A stretch of 64,000 nt of DNA from Xylanimicrobium pachnodae JCM 13526 = NBRC 107786. GTDB lineage: Bacteria; Actinomycetota; Actinomycetes; Actinomycetales; Cellulomonadaceae. The stretch is from the NCBI GenBank assembly GCA_001592145.1, contig BCWJ01000003.1:62001-126000 (forward strand). Reading direction: 5' to 3'. Each line of letters begins with the position of its first letter. Within the stretch, counting starts at the first letter, position 1. This document shows, piece by piece, positions 43,995 to 52,549 of the stretch. The notes beneath the pieces were generated by a model. It had not been told where the DNA came from, made no database searches, and was given only the letters and a program-made list of their open reading frames with translations. The position numbers were made by a program, and so were the translations under genes.

Positions 43995-44808
43995 GGCGGC
44001 TGATCTCCTCGCGCAGGCGGGCCGTGATCTCGCCCGTCAGGGCCACGGGGTCGGTGGTCCCGGCGTCGCCGACCACCCACTCGTGCACCACGCGGCCCGG
44101 GCGGGAGGACAGCAGGAGTACCCGCTGCCCCAGGCGCACCGCCTCGCGCACGTTGTGGGTCACGAACACGATGGTCCGGCCGGTGGCGCGCCAGATGCGC
44201 TCCAGCTCGTCGTGCAGCAGGTCGCGGGTGATGGCGTCGAGCGCCGCGAACGGCTCGTCCATCAGCAGCAGGTCGCGGTCCTGGGCGAGCGCGCGGGCCA
44301 GGGCGACGCGCTGACGCATGCCGCCCGAGAGCTCGTGGGCGCGCTTGTCGGCCGCGCCGCTGTCACCCCGGCGGGCCTCGCGCCGCCCCGCGGGGGAGCG
44401 GAGGGCACCCGGCGGCGGCCCGAGCCGCACCAGGTGGAGCAGCTCGGCGGCCCGCGTGCGGCGCTCCTCGCGGGGCACGCCGCGCAGCTTGAGCGCCAGC
44501 TCCACGTTGCGTGAGGCGGTGAGCCAGGGCAGCAGCGCCGACTCCTGGAACATGAGGGCGGCCGGCTCGGCCACCACGTCGCCCGTCGTGGCAGGTTCCA
44601 GCCCCGCGAGCAGGCTCAGCAGGGTCGACTTGCCGCACCCGGACGCGCCGATCAGGCAGACGAGCTCGCCGTGCGCGATCTCCAGGTCGACGCCGTCCAG
44701 CACGGGTGGTCCGTCGCCGAACCGCTTGCCGACGCCGGTCAGGCGCACGGCGGGCGCGGGGTCCCGCTCGGCGGTGGTGGCCGCGGCGGCGGACGTGACG
44801 GTGGTCAT
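43984..44808 (-). CDS. ABC transporter ATP-binding protein, SsuB/TauB type
   Basis: The 274-residue ATPase has Walker A GASGCGKST (about residues 56-64), signature LSGGMRQR, Walker B LLLMDEPFAALD and switch His in VTHNVRE. A Gly/Arg-rich insert of about 25 residues just before the signature is longer than in typical SsuB. GGAG lies 7 nt before the ATG. It works with the permease and binding protein on either side. Confidence 0.93.
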   Translation of the reverse strand: MTTVTSAAAATTAERDPAPAVRLTGVGKRFGDGPPVLDGVDLEIAHGELVCLIGASGCGKSTLLSLLAGLEPATTGDVVAEPAALMFQESALLPWLTASRNVELALKLRGVPREERRTRAAELLHLVRLGPPPGALRSPAGRREARRGDSGAADKRAHELSGGMRQRVALARALAQDRDLLLMDEPFAALDAITRDLLHDELERIWRATGRTIVFVTHNVREAVRLGQRVLLLSSRPGRVVHEWVVGDAGTTDPVALTGEITARLREEISRHAH

Positions 44809-44812
44809 GGTT

Positions 44813-45877
44813 CTACTCCTTGCCGAGGCCGGCTGCCGAGACCGGGTCCTGGCCGTCGGCCGTCAGGACCGCGTTGAGCGGGCGCAGGTCGTAGATGCCG
44901 GTCAGGTCGGCATCCTGGGTCGTGCCGGCCGCCACCCCGTGGTCGATGACCGTCTGGAGGGTGCCCGCCAGCGGGTCCACGGTGAACTCGATGTTCGAGA
45001 ACGCCCGGTCCAGGACCTCCTGCGGCAGCGGCTTGCCGGACGCGTCGGCGATCAGGTCGTTGACGAGCTTCGACGACCCGGTCGGGTCGTCCGTCAGCGC
45101 CTTGATGGCCGCGAGCTCACCGCGCAGCAGCGCCTCGACGGTCTGCGGGTGCTCCTCCAGGAACTCGGTGCGCACCACCACGTTCGTCGTGACGAACTTG
45201 CCGTCGGGCCACAGGTCCTTCTCGTCGACCAGCACGTGCGCCCCGGCTTCGAGCACCAGGCGCGACGCCCACGGCTCGGGCAGCCACCCGCCGTCCAGGT
45301 CGCCGCTGCGGAAGAGCTGCAGGGTCTGGGCGTTGTCGGTGGGGGTCACCGCGACGTCACCGCCGCCCTTGAGGTCGGCGGTGTACCCCTGGTCGGCCAG
45401 CCACACCCGCAGCGCGACGTCCTGCGTGTTGCCGAGCTGCGGCGACGCGATCTTCGTGCCCTTGAGGTCCGCCGGGGAGTCGATCCCGTCCCGCACCACG
45501 AGCGCGGCACCGCCCGAGGCGGCCCCGGCGACGATCTTGAGGGCCTCGCCGTGCGACTTCACGAACCCGTTGATCGCGGGGTTCGGGCCGATGAAGGCGA
45601 CGTCGATCGCCCCCGCGTTGAGCGCCTCGAGCTCGGCCGGGCCGGCGTTGAACACCTCCGTCGTGAGGGCGGTGTCGCCCAGCTCCTTCTCGAAGTAGCC
45701 GCCGCCCACGCCCACCAGGGCCGCCGCATGCGTCACGTTCGCGAAGTACCCGACGCGGACCTCGTCCGCCGGGCCGGTCGTGGCGTCCCCCGCCGCCGAC
45801 GACGGGCCGGCGCACGCCGCCATCGCCGCCACGAGCGCGGTGGCGAGCAGGGCGGCGGGCAGGCGGGTCGTCTTCAT
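44813..45877 (-). CDS. ABC transporter substrate-binding lipoprotein, SsuA/TauA type
   Basis: The 354-residue lipoprotein has a signal ending in AMAAC (Cys near residue 22) and a periplasmic-binding-like fold with VRVGYFANVTHAAALVGVGGGYFEKEL and the VWLADQGYTADLKGGGDV region. This group binds sulfonates, taurine or related small anions. AGGAG lies 8 nt before the ATG. The gap to cysN is 87 bp and holds one GGTCTCGACAGG element. Confidence 0.9.
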   Translation of the reverse strand: MKTTRLPAALLATALVAAMAACAGPSSAAGDATTGPADEVRVGYFANVTHAAALVGVGGGYFEKELGDTALTTEVFNAGPAELEALNAGAIDVAFIGPNPAINGFVKSHGEALKIVAGAASGGAALVVRDGIDSPADLKGTKIASPQLGNTQDVALRVWLADQGYTADLKGGGDVAVTPTDNAQTLQLFRSGDLDGGWLPEPWASRLVLEAGAHVLVDEKDLWPDGKFVTTNVVVRTEFLEEHPQTVEALLRGELAAIKALTDDPTGSSKLVNDLIADASGKPLPQEVLDRAFSNIEFTVDPLAGTLQTVIDHGVAAGTTQDADLTGIYDLRPLNAVLTADGQDPVSAAGLGKE

Positions 45878-45926
45878 CAGGTTCTCCTTGGGGTGGGTCC
45901 TGCGGCCTTGCGCAGGATGACGGGGC

Positions 45927-45950
45927 GGTCTCGACAGGCTCGACCAGCGG
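45927..45950. repeat. GGTCTCGACAGG-type dispersed element, intergenic copy
   Basis: GGTCTCGACAGGCTCGACCA lies in the SBP-cysN gap. Related copies occur at 47258 (in cysN), 52191 (in the 54-residue gene) and as a full hairpin at 58264-58307. Confidence 0.6.
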
Positions 45951-45964
45951 GATGGGAGGGTGGC

Positions 45965-47329
45965 TCAGCCGGCCGCCGTGACCATGCCGGCGGCGAGCGT
46001 GGCGCCGTCGTCGGGGTCGATGAGCAGGAACGCGCCGGTGCGGCGTGCCCGTGCGTACGGCTCGACGGGCACGGGTGCCGCGAGGCGCAGTACGACCCGG
46101 CCCAGGTCGTTGAGGTCCAGCCTGTCGGTGGCGGTGAGCCCGACGGTGTCGCCGTGCAGCGAGTCCAGGTCGATCCGGCCTGGGATCTCACGCACCTGCG
46201 CCTTGACCGTGCGGGTGCCGTGCTTGAGCAGCACGGTGGTGCGGGCGGCCAGCGGGCGGTCCGCGAGCCACGCGAGCGTCGCGGTGACGTCCTGCGTGGG
46301 GACAGGGGCGTCGTCGGCCGCGGCGAGCAGGTCGCCGTGCGCGACGTCGACGTCGTCGGCCAGGCGCAGGGTGACCGACTGCGGCGCGTACGCCGCCGGG
46401 AGCGTGTCCCGTCCCGCGGCCAGCGAGTCCGCCGTGTCGATCCCCACCACCGTGGTGCGGCGCCCGCTCGGGAGCACGACGACGGCGTCCCCCGGCCGGA
46501 CCACCCCGGCGGCCACCTGGCCGGCGTAGCCGCGGTAGTCGCGGAACAGGTCGTCGTCCGTGCGGGGACGCACCACGTGCTGCACCGCGAGGCGGAAGGA
46601 CCCCGACTCGGCGGAGTCGGCCGCGGGCAGCGTCTCCAGCAGCTCCAGCAGCGTCGGACCGTCGTACCAGGGCGTGTTCCCCGACGGGTCCACCACGTTG
46701 TCACCGCGCAGCGCGGACACCGGGACGGCGTGCACGGCGTCCTCGGCCACCCCGAGTGCGCCGGCGGCACGCCGCAGGTCGGCGGCGATCTGCGCGAACC
46801 GGTCCTGCGACCAGTCCACCAGGTCGATCTTGTTGACCGCGACCACCACGTGCGGCACCCGCAGCAGGGCGGCCACGGCCAGGTGGCGGCGGGTCTGCTC
46901 CAGCAGCCCCTTGCGCGCGTCCACGAGCAGCACGACGACGTCCGCCGTCGACGCCCCCGTGACCGTGTTGCGCGTGTACTGCACGTGGCCGGGGCAGTCG
47001 GCGAGCACGAAGCTGCGCCGCGCCGTGGCGAAGTAGCGGTACGCGACGTCGATCGTGATGCCCTGCTCCCGCTCGGCGCGCAGGCCGTCCGTGAGCAGCG
47101 CCAGGTCGGTGACGTCGTACCCCTTGTCCCGGCTGACCCGTTCGACGGCGTCGAGCTGGTCGGTCAGCACCGACTTGGAGTCGTACAGCAGGCGGCCCAC
47201 CAGGGTGGACTTGCCGTCGTCGACGGACCCGGCCGTCGCGATGCGCAGCAAGGTGGTGGTCTCGACAGGCCCCACCGCCCGGATCGGCTCGGTCACCGGC
47301 ACGGTCGCTTCTTCGGTCAGGGTGCTCAT
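45965..47329 (-). CDS. cysN: Sulfate adenylyltransferase large subunit (GTPase)
   Basis: The 454-residue EF-Tu-like GTPase drives ATP sulfurylase. Motifs are G1 GSVDDGKSTLVGRLL, G3 DCPGHVQYTRN and G4 NKIDLV, with beta-barrel domains after about residue 250. There is no C-terminal APS kinase (CysC), which fits direct use of APS by the reductase in this operon. ATG 47329 overlaps the cysD stop by one base. Bases 47258-47277 carry a GGTCTCGACAGG repeat inside the N-terminal coding part. Confidence 0.96.
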   Translation of the reverse strand: MSTLTEEATVPVTEPIRAVGPVETTTLLRIATAGSVDDGKSTLVGRLLYDSKSVLTDQLDAVERVSRDKGYDVTDLALLTDGLRAEREQGITIDVAYRYFATARRSFVLADCPGHVQYTRNTVTGASTADVVVLLVDARKGLLEQTRRHLAVAALLRVPHVVVAVNKIDLVDWSQDRFAQIAADLRRAAGALGVAEDAVHAVPVSALRGDNVVDPSGNTPWYDGPTLLELLETLPAADSAESGSFRLAVQHVVRPRTDDDLFRDYRGYAGQVAAGVVRPGDAVVVLPSGRRTTVVGIDTADSLAAGRDTLPAAYAPQSVTLRLADDVDVAHGDLLAAADDAPVPTQDVTATLAWLADRPLAARTTVLLKHGTRTVKAQVREIPGRIDLDSLHGDTVGLTATDRLDLNDLGRVVLRLAAPVPVEPYARARRTGAFLLIDPDDGATLAAGMVTAAG

Positions 47330-48240
47330 CAGAAGTAGCCCTCCTTCTTGCGGTCCTCCATGGCGGCCTCGGACATGCGGTCGTCGGCGCGCGTGGCACC
47401 GCGCTCGGTGATGCGGGTGGCGGCCACCTCGGCCAGGACGTCGTCGACCGTCAACGCGATCGACCGGACCGCGCCCGTGCACGACATGTCGCCCACCGTG
47501 CGGTAACGGACCTTCTCGGCGCGCACGCTCGCCCGCTCCGCGGCGGTGCGCGGCTGCGCGTGCGGACCGAGCGCGAGCAGCATGCCGTCCCGGTCGAACA
47601 CCTCGCGCTCGTGCGTGTAGTACAGGCTGGGCAGGTCGATGCGCTCGCGAGCGATGTAGCGCCACACGTCGAGCTCCGTCCAGTTGGACAGCGGGAACAC
47701 GCGCACGTGCTCGCCCGGCCGGTGGCGCCCGTTGTACAGGTTCCACAGCTCGGGGCGCTGGTTGCGCGGGTCCCACTGCCCGAACTCGTCACGCAGCGAG
47801 AAGATGCGCTCCTTGGCCCGCGCCTTCTCCTCGTCGCGCCGGCCGCCCCCGAACACGGCGTCGAACTTCCCGGCCTCGATCGCGTCGAGCAGCGGGCGGG
47901 TCTGCAGCGGGTTGCGGGTGCCGTCGGCGCGCTCCCGCAGGCGGCCGTCGTCGATGTAGTCCTGCACCTTCGCCACCTCCAGACGCAGCCGCAGGCGGTC
48001 CACGGTGCGGTCGCGGAACGCGAGCACCTCCGGGAAGTTGTGCCCCGTGTCCACGTGCAGCAGCGGGAAGGGGACGGGCGCCGGGGCGAACGCCTTGACC
48101 GCCAGATGCAGCATGAGCATCGAGTCCTTGCCGCCCGAGAACAGCAGCACAGGCCGTTCGAGCTCGGCGGCCACCTCGCGGATGATGTGGATCGCCTCGC
48201 TCTCCAGGGCGTCCAGCAGGGAGAGAGTGGAGGTGCTCAT
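47329..48240 (-). CDS. cysD: Sulfate adenylyltransferase small subunit
   Basis: The 303-residue PP-loop protein makes APS from sulfate and ATP with CysN. It shows the SGGKDSMLMLHLA pyrophosphatase loop, VDTGHNFPEVL, and the CysD tail DRMSEAAMEDRKKEGYF. Length is normal. It is coupled to cysN (TGATG) and lies 25 bp after the APS reductase gene. Confidence 0.97.
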   Translation of the reverse strand: MSTSTLSLLDALESEAIHIIREVAAELERPVLLFSGGKDSMLMLHLAVKAFAPAPVPFPLLHVDTGHNFPEVLAFRDRTVDRLRLRLEVAKVQDYIDDGRLRERADGTRNPLQTRPLLDAIEAGKFDAVFGGGRRDEEKARAKERIFSLRDEFGQWDPRNQRPELWNLYNGRHRPGEHVRVFPLSNWTELDVWRYIARERIDLPSLYYTHEREVFDRDGMLLALGPHAQPRTAAERASVRAEKVRYRTVGDMSCTGAVRSIALTVDDVLAEVAATRITERGATRADDRMSEAAMEDRKKEGYF

Positions 48241-48265
48241 GAGTCCTTCCGGGTCTCGGTGGGGG

Positions 48266-49186
48266 TCACGTGTGCAGCCCGCACTCGGTCTTGTCGAAGC
48301 CGGACCAGCGGCCCGCGCGGGGGTCCTCGCCCGGGGCGACGCGCCGCGTGCAGGGCGCGCACCCGATCGACGGGTAGCCGTCCTCGAGCAGCGGGTTGAG
48401 CGGCACGCCGTGCCGGGCCGCGTAGCCGTACAGGTCGTCGCTGCTCCACGCGGCGAGCGGGTTGACCTTGATCAGCCCGTTCTTCTCGTCGAACGTGACC
48501 AGCGGCGTGTGCGTGCGGGTCGCGGCCTCGTCGCGGCGCACGCCCGTGAACCACACCTCGTACCCGGCCAGGGTGCGCCGCAGCGGCTCGACCTTGCGCA
48601 TCGCGCAGCATGCCGCGGGGTCGCGGGACCACAGATCCTTGCCGTGCTTCGCGTCCTGCTCGGCGACGGTGAGCTCGGGGAGCACGTCGACCACCGTGAC
48701 GTCCATCGTGGTGGCGACCGCGTCCCGCGTGCCCAGCGTCTCCGGGAAGTGATAGCCGGTCTCCAGGAACAGCACGTCCACGAACGGGAGCGCGCGCGCC
48801 ACCACGTGCGGCAGCACGGCGTCCGCCATCGAGCACGCGACGGCCGCCAGGTCGCCGCCCAGCTCGCGTGCCACCCAGGCGACCACCTGCTCGGCGCTCG
48901 CCTCGCCGTCGGTGCTGTCGGGGCCGACGCCGGAGCCGCCCAGCTCGGCTGCGCCGCGGGCTGCGATCGCCCGCAGCTCGTCCGCCGACCGCTTCACGGC
49001 GCCGCGGGCCGCGCGCGCCTCGGCATGTGCGGCGCGGGCCGCCTGACGGGCCAGGAACCGCTCGCGCGGGCCGCCGGTGCCCATGGTCGAACCGCTCACC
49101 GTGGTTGTGTGCGGTGACGGCTGCGGTTCCGCTGCGGGCGCTGGCTCGTTCCTCGCCCCCACCCTGCGCTGCACCTCCGCCGTCAC
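48266..49186 (-). CDS. cysH: APS reductase (assimilatory, 4Fe-4S type), CysH family
   Basis: The 306-residue enzyme reduces activated sulfate to sulfite. It has the cluster cysteines CCAMRK and CAPCTRR, and the catalytic tail KTECGLHT. The paired cysteines mark the APS-using form rather than E. coli-type PAPS reductase. The N-terminal 45 residues are a variable extension. The GTG start overlaps the sulfite reductase stop by 4 nt, and GAGGAGG lies 7 nt upstream. Confidence 0.95.
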   Translation of the reverse strand: MTAEVQRRVGARNEPAPAAEPQPSPHTTTVSGSTMGTGGPRERFLARQAARAAHAEARAARGAVKRSADELRAIAARGAAELGGSGVGPDSTDGEASAEQVVAWVARELGGDLAAVACSMADAVLPHVVARALPFVDVLFLETGYHFPETLGTRDAVATTMDVTVVDVLPELTVAEQDAKHGKDLWSRDPAACCAMRKVEPLRRTLAGYEVWFTGVRRDEAATRTHTPLVTFDEKNGLIKVNPLAAWSSDDLYGYAARHGVPLNPLLEDGYPSIGCAPCTRRVAPGEDPRAGRWSGFDKTECGLHT

Positions 49187-50916
49187 CGCAGGGCCTCCTC
49201 GTCCGCGCGGTGCGCCCACTGGGCGAACGTCTCGCCCGCCTCGCGGTCGGCGGCGAACCGGCGCACCAGCCGCTCCACGTAGTCGGCCACGTCCTCAACC
49301 GGGATCTTCAGGCCGCGCACCGTGCGCCCGAACCCGGGCTCGTCCCGGTTGCTGGTGACCAGGCCGCCGCCCAGGTGTACCTGGAACCCGGGCACCTGCT
49401 GGGCCTCGTCACCCGTGCCGATGGTGATGAGCTGGCCCTTGAGGCCGATGTCCACCGTCTGCGTGCGCGCGCACGCGTTGGGGCAGCCGTTGATGCCGAT
49501 CGCGATGGGTGCGTCGAGCGTGGCCAGCACGTCGGCGGCGCGCTCCTCGAGCTGGGCGATGGCCTGCGCGGCAGTGTCCTTGGTGTTGACGATGGCGAGC
49601 TTGCAGAACTCGATGCCCGAGCAGGCCAGCGTGGACTGCCGCACCAGGGACGGGGTGGCGGTCAGGCCCAGGGGTTCCAGGCCGGCCACCAGGTCGTCCA
49701 CCCGGTCGGCGGGCACCCCGAGGATCACGATCTTCTGGTGCACGGTGAACCGGGCCGCCTCCGCTCCCACCGACTCGATGAGGTCCGCGAGACCGGTCAG
49801 GGTTCCCCCGCCCACGCGCCCCACCACGGGGGCGGCGCCCACGTAGAACTTGCCGTCCTTCTGCTCGTGCACGCCCACGTGGTCGCCCGTCTGGGTCGGC
49901 TGCGCGGGGGCCGGGCCGTCCGCCAGGGCGTAGCCCAGGTACTCGGTCTCGAGCACCTCACGAACCTTCGCGGGGCCCCAGTCGGCCAGCAGGAACTTCA
50001 GGCGGGCCTTGTTGCGCAGGCGCCGGTAGCCGTAGTCGCGGAACAGGCGGACCACGCCGTGCCACACCTCCGGTGCCTGCTCGGGGGTGGCGAACGCTCC
50101 GAGCCGCTCGCCCAGGCGCGGCACCGTGGCGAGCGACCCGCCCACCCAGACGTCGTAGCCCGGCCCGAGCTCGGGGTGCACCACACCCACCAGCGCGACG
50201 TCGTTGATCTCGTGCACGACGTCGAGGGACGGATGCCCGGTGACCGCCGTCTTGAACTTGCGCGGCAGGTTGGAGATGTCCTCCGTGCCCAGCCAGCGCT
50301 CCTTGATCTCCCGGATCACGGGGGTCGGGTCGATGATCTCGTCCTTGGCGATCCCGGCGACCGGCGAGCACAGGAACCCGCGGGGGGAGTCGCCGCACGC
50401 CGTCGTCGTCTGGAGGCCCACGGACTCCAGACGACGCCAGATCTCGGGGACGTTCTCGATCTCCACCCAGTGGTACTGGAGGTTCTGACGGTCGGTGAGG
50501 TCGGCGGTGCCGCGCGCGAAGTCCGTCGAGATGCTGCCCAGCACGCGCAGCGCGGCAGGGTTCAGCGCGGCGCCGTCGGACCTCACCCGCATCATGAAGT
50601 AGCGGTCCTCCAGCTCCTCCGGCTCGAGCGTGGCGGTGCGGCCGCCGTCGATCCCGGGCCTGCGCTGCGTGTACAGACCCCACCAGCGGAACCGGCCGTG
50701 CAGATCGTCCGACGTGATCGAGTCGAAGCCCTCGCGGGAGTAGACGTTCTCGATCCGTTCGCGGACCCGCAGCGGGTGCGACTCGCCCTTGAACACCTCG
50801 ACGGAGTTGAGCGGCTCGTGACCGTCAACCTTCCACTGGCCGTTCGACCGGCCGGGGCGCGGTGTACGGATGGTGGAGTGGACCGGTGCCGAGGGGTTGT
50901 GGCTGGTGATCGTCAT
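49183..50916 (-). CDS. sirA: Ferredoxin-sulfite reductase (siroheme and 4Fe-4S)
   Basis: The 577-residue enzyme reduces sulfite to sulfide with ferredoxin. The siroheme/cluster ligands are in TLACSGIEFCKLAI and INGCPNACAR, and the siroheme-arginine region is in DLTDRQNLQYHWV. It resembles mycobacterial SirA. A nitrite reductase of the same fold is the alternative, but the sulfur operon makes sulfite the likely substrate. It lies 6 bp after the YeiH-like gene. Confidence 0.93.
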   Translation of the reverse strand: MTITSHNPSAPVHSTIRTPRPGRSNGQWKVDGHEPLNSVEVFKGESHPLRVRERIENVYSREGFDSITSDDLHGRFRWWGLYTQRRPGIDGGRTATLEPEELEDRYFMMRVRSDGAALNPAALRVLGSISTDFARGTADLTDRQNLQYHWVEIENVPEIWRRLESVGLQTTTACGDSPRGFLCSPVAGIAKDEIIDPTPVIREIKERWLGTEDISNLPRKFKTAVTGHPSLDVVHEINDVALVGVVHPELGPGYDVWVGGSLATVPRLGERLGAFATPEQAPEVWHGVVRLFRDYGYRRLRNKARLKFLLADWGPAKVREVLETEYLGYALADGPAPAQPTQTGDHVGVHEQKDGKFYVGAAPVVGRVGGGTLTGLADLIESVGAEAARFTVHQKIVILGVPADRVDDLVAGLEPLGLTATPSLVRQSTLACSGIEFCKLAIVNTKDTAAQAIAQLEERAADVLATLDAPIAIGINGCPNACARTQTVDIGLKGQLITIGTGDEAQQVPGFQVHLGGGLVTSNRDEPGFGRTVRGLKIPVEDVADYVERLVRRFAADREAGETFAQWAHRADEEALR

Positions 50917-50922
50917 GACTTC

Positions 50923-52065
50923 CTAGAGGTTGACGTGCGAGAAGATCAGGCTGGCGAGGGCCAGGCCCGCGACGAGGTTGAAGACGGCCGCCGAACCGAA
51001 CAGGACCAGGGGACGCCAGCCCGCCTCGCGGATGCCCGAGACCTTGAACTCCAGGCCGATCGAGACGAACGCGATGACGAAGAAGATCGTGCTCAGGGCC
51101 TTGAGGGTCGCGATGTCGGGGGCGGCGGCGTCGGACCCGACGGACGTGACGTAGAGCGTCGCGACGAGCGACGCGAGCACGAACCCGAGCACGAACTTCG
51201 GGAACCGGTGCCACAGCTCGGAGGCCTTCGGCGCCGCGGCACCGCCGGTGCGGTCCACCTTGAACGCGAAGTACAGCGTGAGCAGGAACGCGACGACGCC
51301 GATGAGCACGTTCTGCGAGCTCTTGACGATCGCGGCCACCTGGAGCACGTCGTCACCGGCGATGGCGGCCGACGCCGTGACGGCCGCCGTGGTGTCGATG
51401 TTGCCGCCGATCCAGGCACCCGCGACGGCGGGACTCAGGTTCAGCGCCTCGGCGAGCGGCGGCAGGATGAAGATCGACGGCAGGGCGAAGATGATCACCA
51501 GGCTGGCCGCGTAGGCGAGCTGCTCCTTCTTCGCCTGGACGGCGCCGGCCGCGCTGATCGCCGCGCTGACACCGCAGATCGAGACGGCGGACGAGAGCAG
51601 GGCGCGCAGCCTGTCGTCCACGCCCAGCCTGCCGCCCAGCCACCAGGTGAACCCGAAGACCAGGGTGATGAGCAGGACGGCCTGCAGGATGCCGGGGCCG
51701 CCCGCCTTGCCGATCGAGGCGAAGTTGATGGTGGCGCCGAGCAGCACCAGCCCGAGCTTGATGAACAGCTCGGTGCGGAACGCGGCCGCGAGCCGGTCGC
51801 GCACCCCGGCGAGCGAGAGGGCCAGGTTGCCGAGCAGGCCCAGCGCGATGGCGTAGACGGGGTACTCGATGCTCGCTGCGACGCCCGCGAGCGGCGTGTC
51901 CTCCAGCCAGACGGGGACGCCGTCGGCGAGGAAGCGGGCCAGCCACGCCAGGGCGAGCAGGATCACCAGTCCGGCGACGGCGTAGGCGGGTCCGGGGCGG
52001 GCGCCGGCCTGGACGACGGAGTTCTCGAGGGAGGCCGGGGTCGCGGTCGTGGCTTCGGCGCTCAT
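50923..52065 (-). CDS. YeiH-family membrane protein (UPF0324, putative sulfur-anion exporter)
   Basis: The 380-residue protein has about ten membrane helices. Family marks are KLGLVLLGATINF, SAVSICGVSAAISAAGAV, GAWIGGNIDTTAAVTASAAI and IVKSSQNVLIGVVAF. Family members are annotated as putative sulfate exporters, without direct proof. In this operon it could clear sulfite or another sulfur anion. ATG 52065 overlaps the stop of the 54-residue gene by one base. Confidence 0.9.
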   Translation of the reverse strand: MSAEATTATPASLENSVVQAGARPGPAYAVAGLVILLALAWLARFLADGVPVWLEDTPLAGVAASIEYPVYAIALGLLGNLALSLAGVRDRLAAAFRTELFIKLGLVLLGATINFASIGKAGGPGILQAVLLITLVFGFTWWLGGRLGVDDRLRALLSSAVSICGVSAAISAAGAVQAKKEQLAYAASLVIIFALPSIFILPPLAEALNLSPAVAGAWIGGNIDTTAAVTASAAIAGDDVLQVAAIVKSSQNVLIGVVAFLLTLYFAFKVDRTGGAAAPKASELWHRFPKFVLGFVLASLVATLYVTSVGSDAAAPDIATLKALSTIFFVIAFVSIGLEFKVSGIREAGWRPLVLFGSAAVFNLVAGLALASLIFSHVNL

Positions 52066-52229
52066 CAGGCGGCCAGCCCTTGCGGCAGGAGCGAGAACAG
52101 GCCCAGGGCGACGAGGGCCAGGCCGACGACGGTGGCCAGCCAGTCCTCCGACAGGTGGATGCGACGGGCGGAGGCGACGGAGACCTCGGGGGTCTCGACA
52201 GGTTCAGGGTGGGCGGGCTGCGCTGACAT
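52065..52229 (-). CDS. Small membrane protein (54 residues) of the sulfur operon
   Basis: The product has a 30-residue polar N-terminus ending ARRIHLSEDW and one hydrophobic helix (LATVVGLALVALGLFSLLP). AGAGGA lies 9 nt before the ATG, and its stop is fused to the YeiH start (TGATG), so it is very likely translated. It may be a small partner or assembly helper of YeiH. Alternatively it is a split-off first helix of that transporter; the SEDW-LATVVGLALVALG pattern resembles a transporter N-terminus. Bases 52191-52212 carry a GGTCTCGACAGG repeat. Confidence 0.75.
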   Translation of the reverse strand: MSAQPAHPEPVETPEVSVASARRIHLSEDWLATVVGLALVALGLFSLLPQGLAA

Positions 52230-52303
52230 GGGACGGTTCCTCTTCCGGGTGCGCGGGGTGGACGTGTGCGGCGGGGCGGGCGGCGCCCACCGGCCACCCC
52301 CGG

Positions 52304-52375
52304 TCAGAGGTGCACGCGGACGTCGCCCGGGAGACACATCTCGGGGGCGCAGTGGCGCATGCAGGTGCGAGGCAT
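52304..52375 (-). CDS. Cys-rich leader peptide (23 residues) upstream of the sulfur operon
   Basis: On the minus strand the ORF begins MPRTCMRHCAPEMCLPGD and ends VRVHL, with Cys at residues 5, 9 and 14. It lies 74 bp before the first operon gene and just after a promoter-like pair. No ribosome site precedes the ATG, but the CACGCT box 7 nt upstream fits a leaderless start. Between its stop and the next gene, GGGGTGG and CCACCCC (52255-52261 and 52294-52300) could pair. Cys-codon uORFs that control sulfur genes by attenuation are known in mycobacteria. The attenuator role here is inference. Confidence 0.6.
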   Translation of the reverse strand: MPRTCMRHCAPEMCLPGDVRVHL

Positions 52376-52382
52376 GCCGTAC

Positions 52383-52411
52383 AGCGTGAACGGTGATCTA
52401 TCAATGGGCAA
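52383..52411 (-). promoter_or_regulatory. Promoter of the sulfur operon, with palindrome in its spacer
   Basis: The minus strand has TTGCCC (52406-52411), a 17-bp spacer and CACGCT (52383-52388), then 7 nt to the leader ATG. The spacer holds TGAT-CT-ATCA (52394-52403), a possible operator. Confidence 0.4.
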
Positions 52412-52423
52412 GACGATGCCTAT

Positions 52424-52435
52424 ATGTGCTCACAT
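52424..52435. promoter_or_regulatory. Candidate regulator site upstream of the sulfur operon
   Basis: ATGTG-CT-CACAT is a perfect palindrome 12 bp upstream of the -35 element, a position suited to an activator. Confidence 0.35.
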
Positions 52436-52537
52436 GGTGGACAGCGGACGCTCGCGCATCGTGGGTTCGTGACTCGGGGCGTCGGGCGGGGCGAGGCTCG
52501 GCGCCAACGAAATGACAGCGATGGCAGGTCCGCCCGG

Positions 52538-52543
52538 TAGCCT
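52538..52543 (+). promoter_or_regulatory. Leaderless -10 box of the gene at 52550
   Basis: TAGCCT, then 6 nt, then the GTG start. Confidence 0.55.
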
Positions 52544-52549
52544 GCCCGG

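Noticed and set aside
52204-52404. 66-residue Cys/Pro/Arg-rich minus-strand ORF overlapping the leader
   Set aside because: It is in another frame from the leader and the 54-residue gene, with no promoter fit or ribosome site; the 23-residue frame matches the promoter spacing better.
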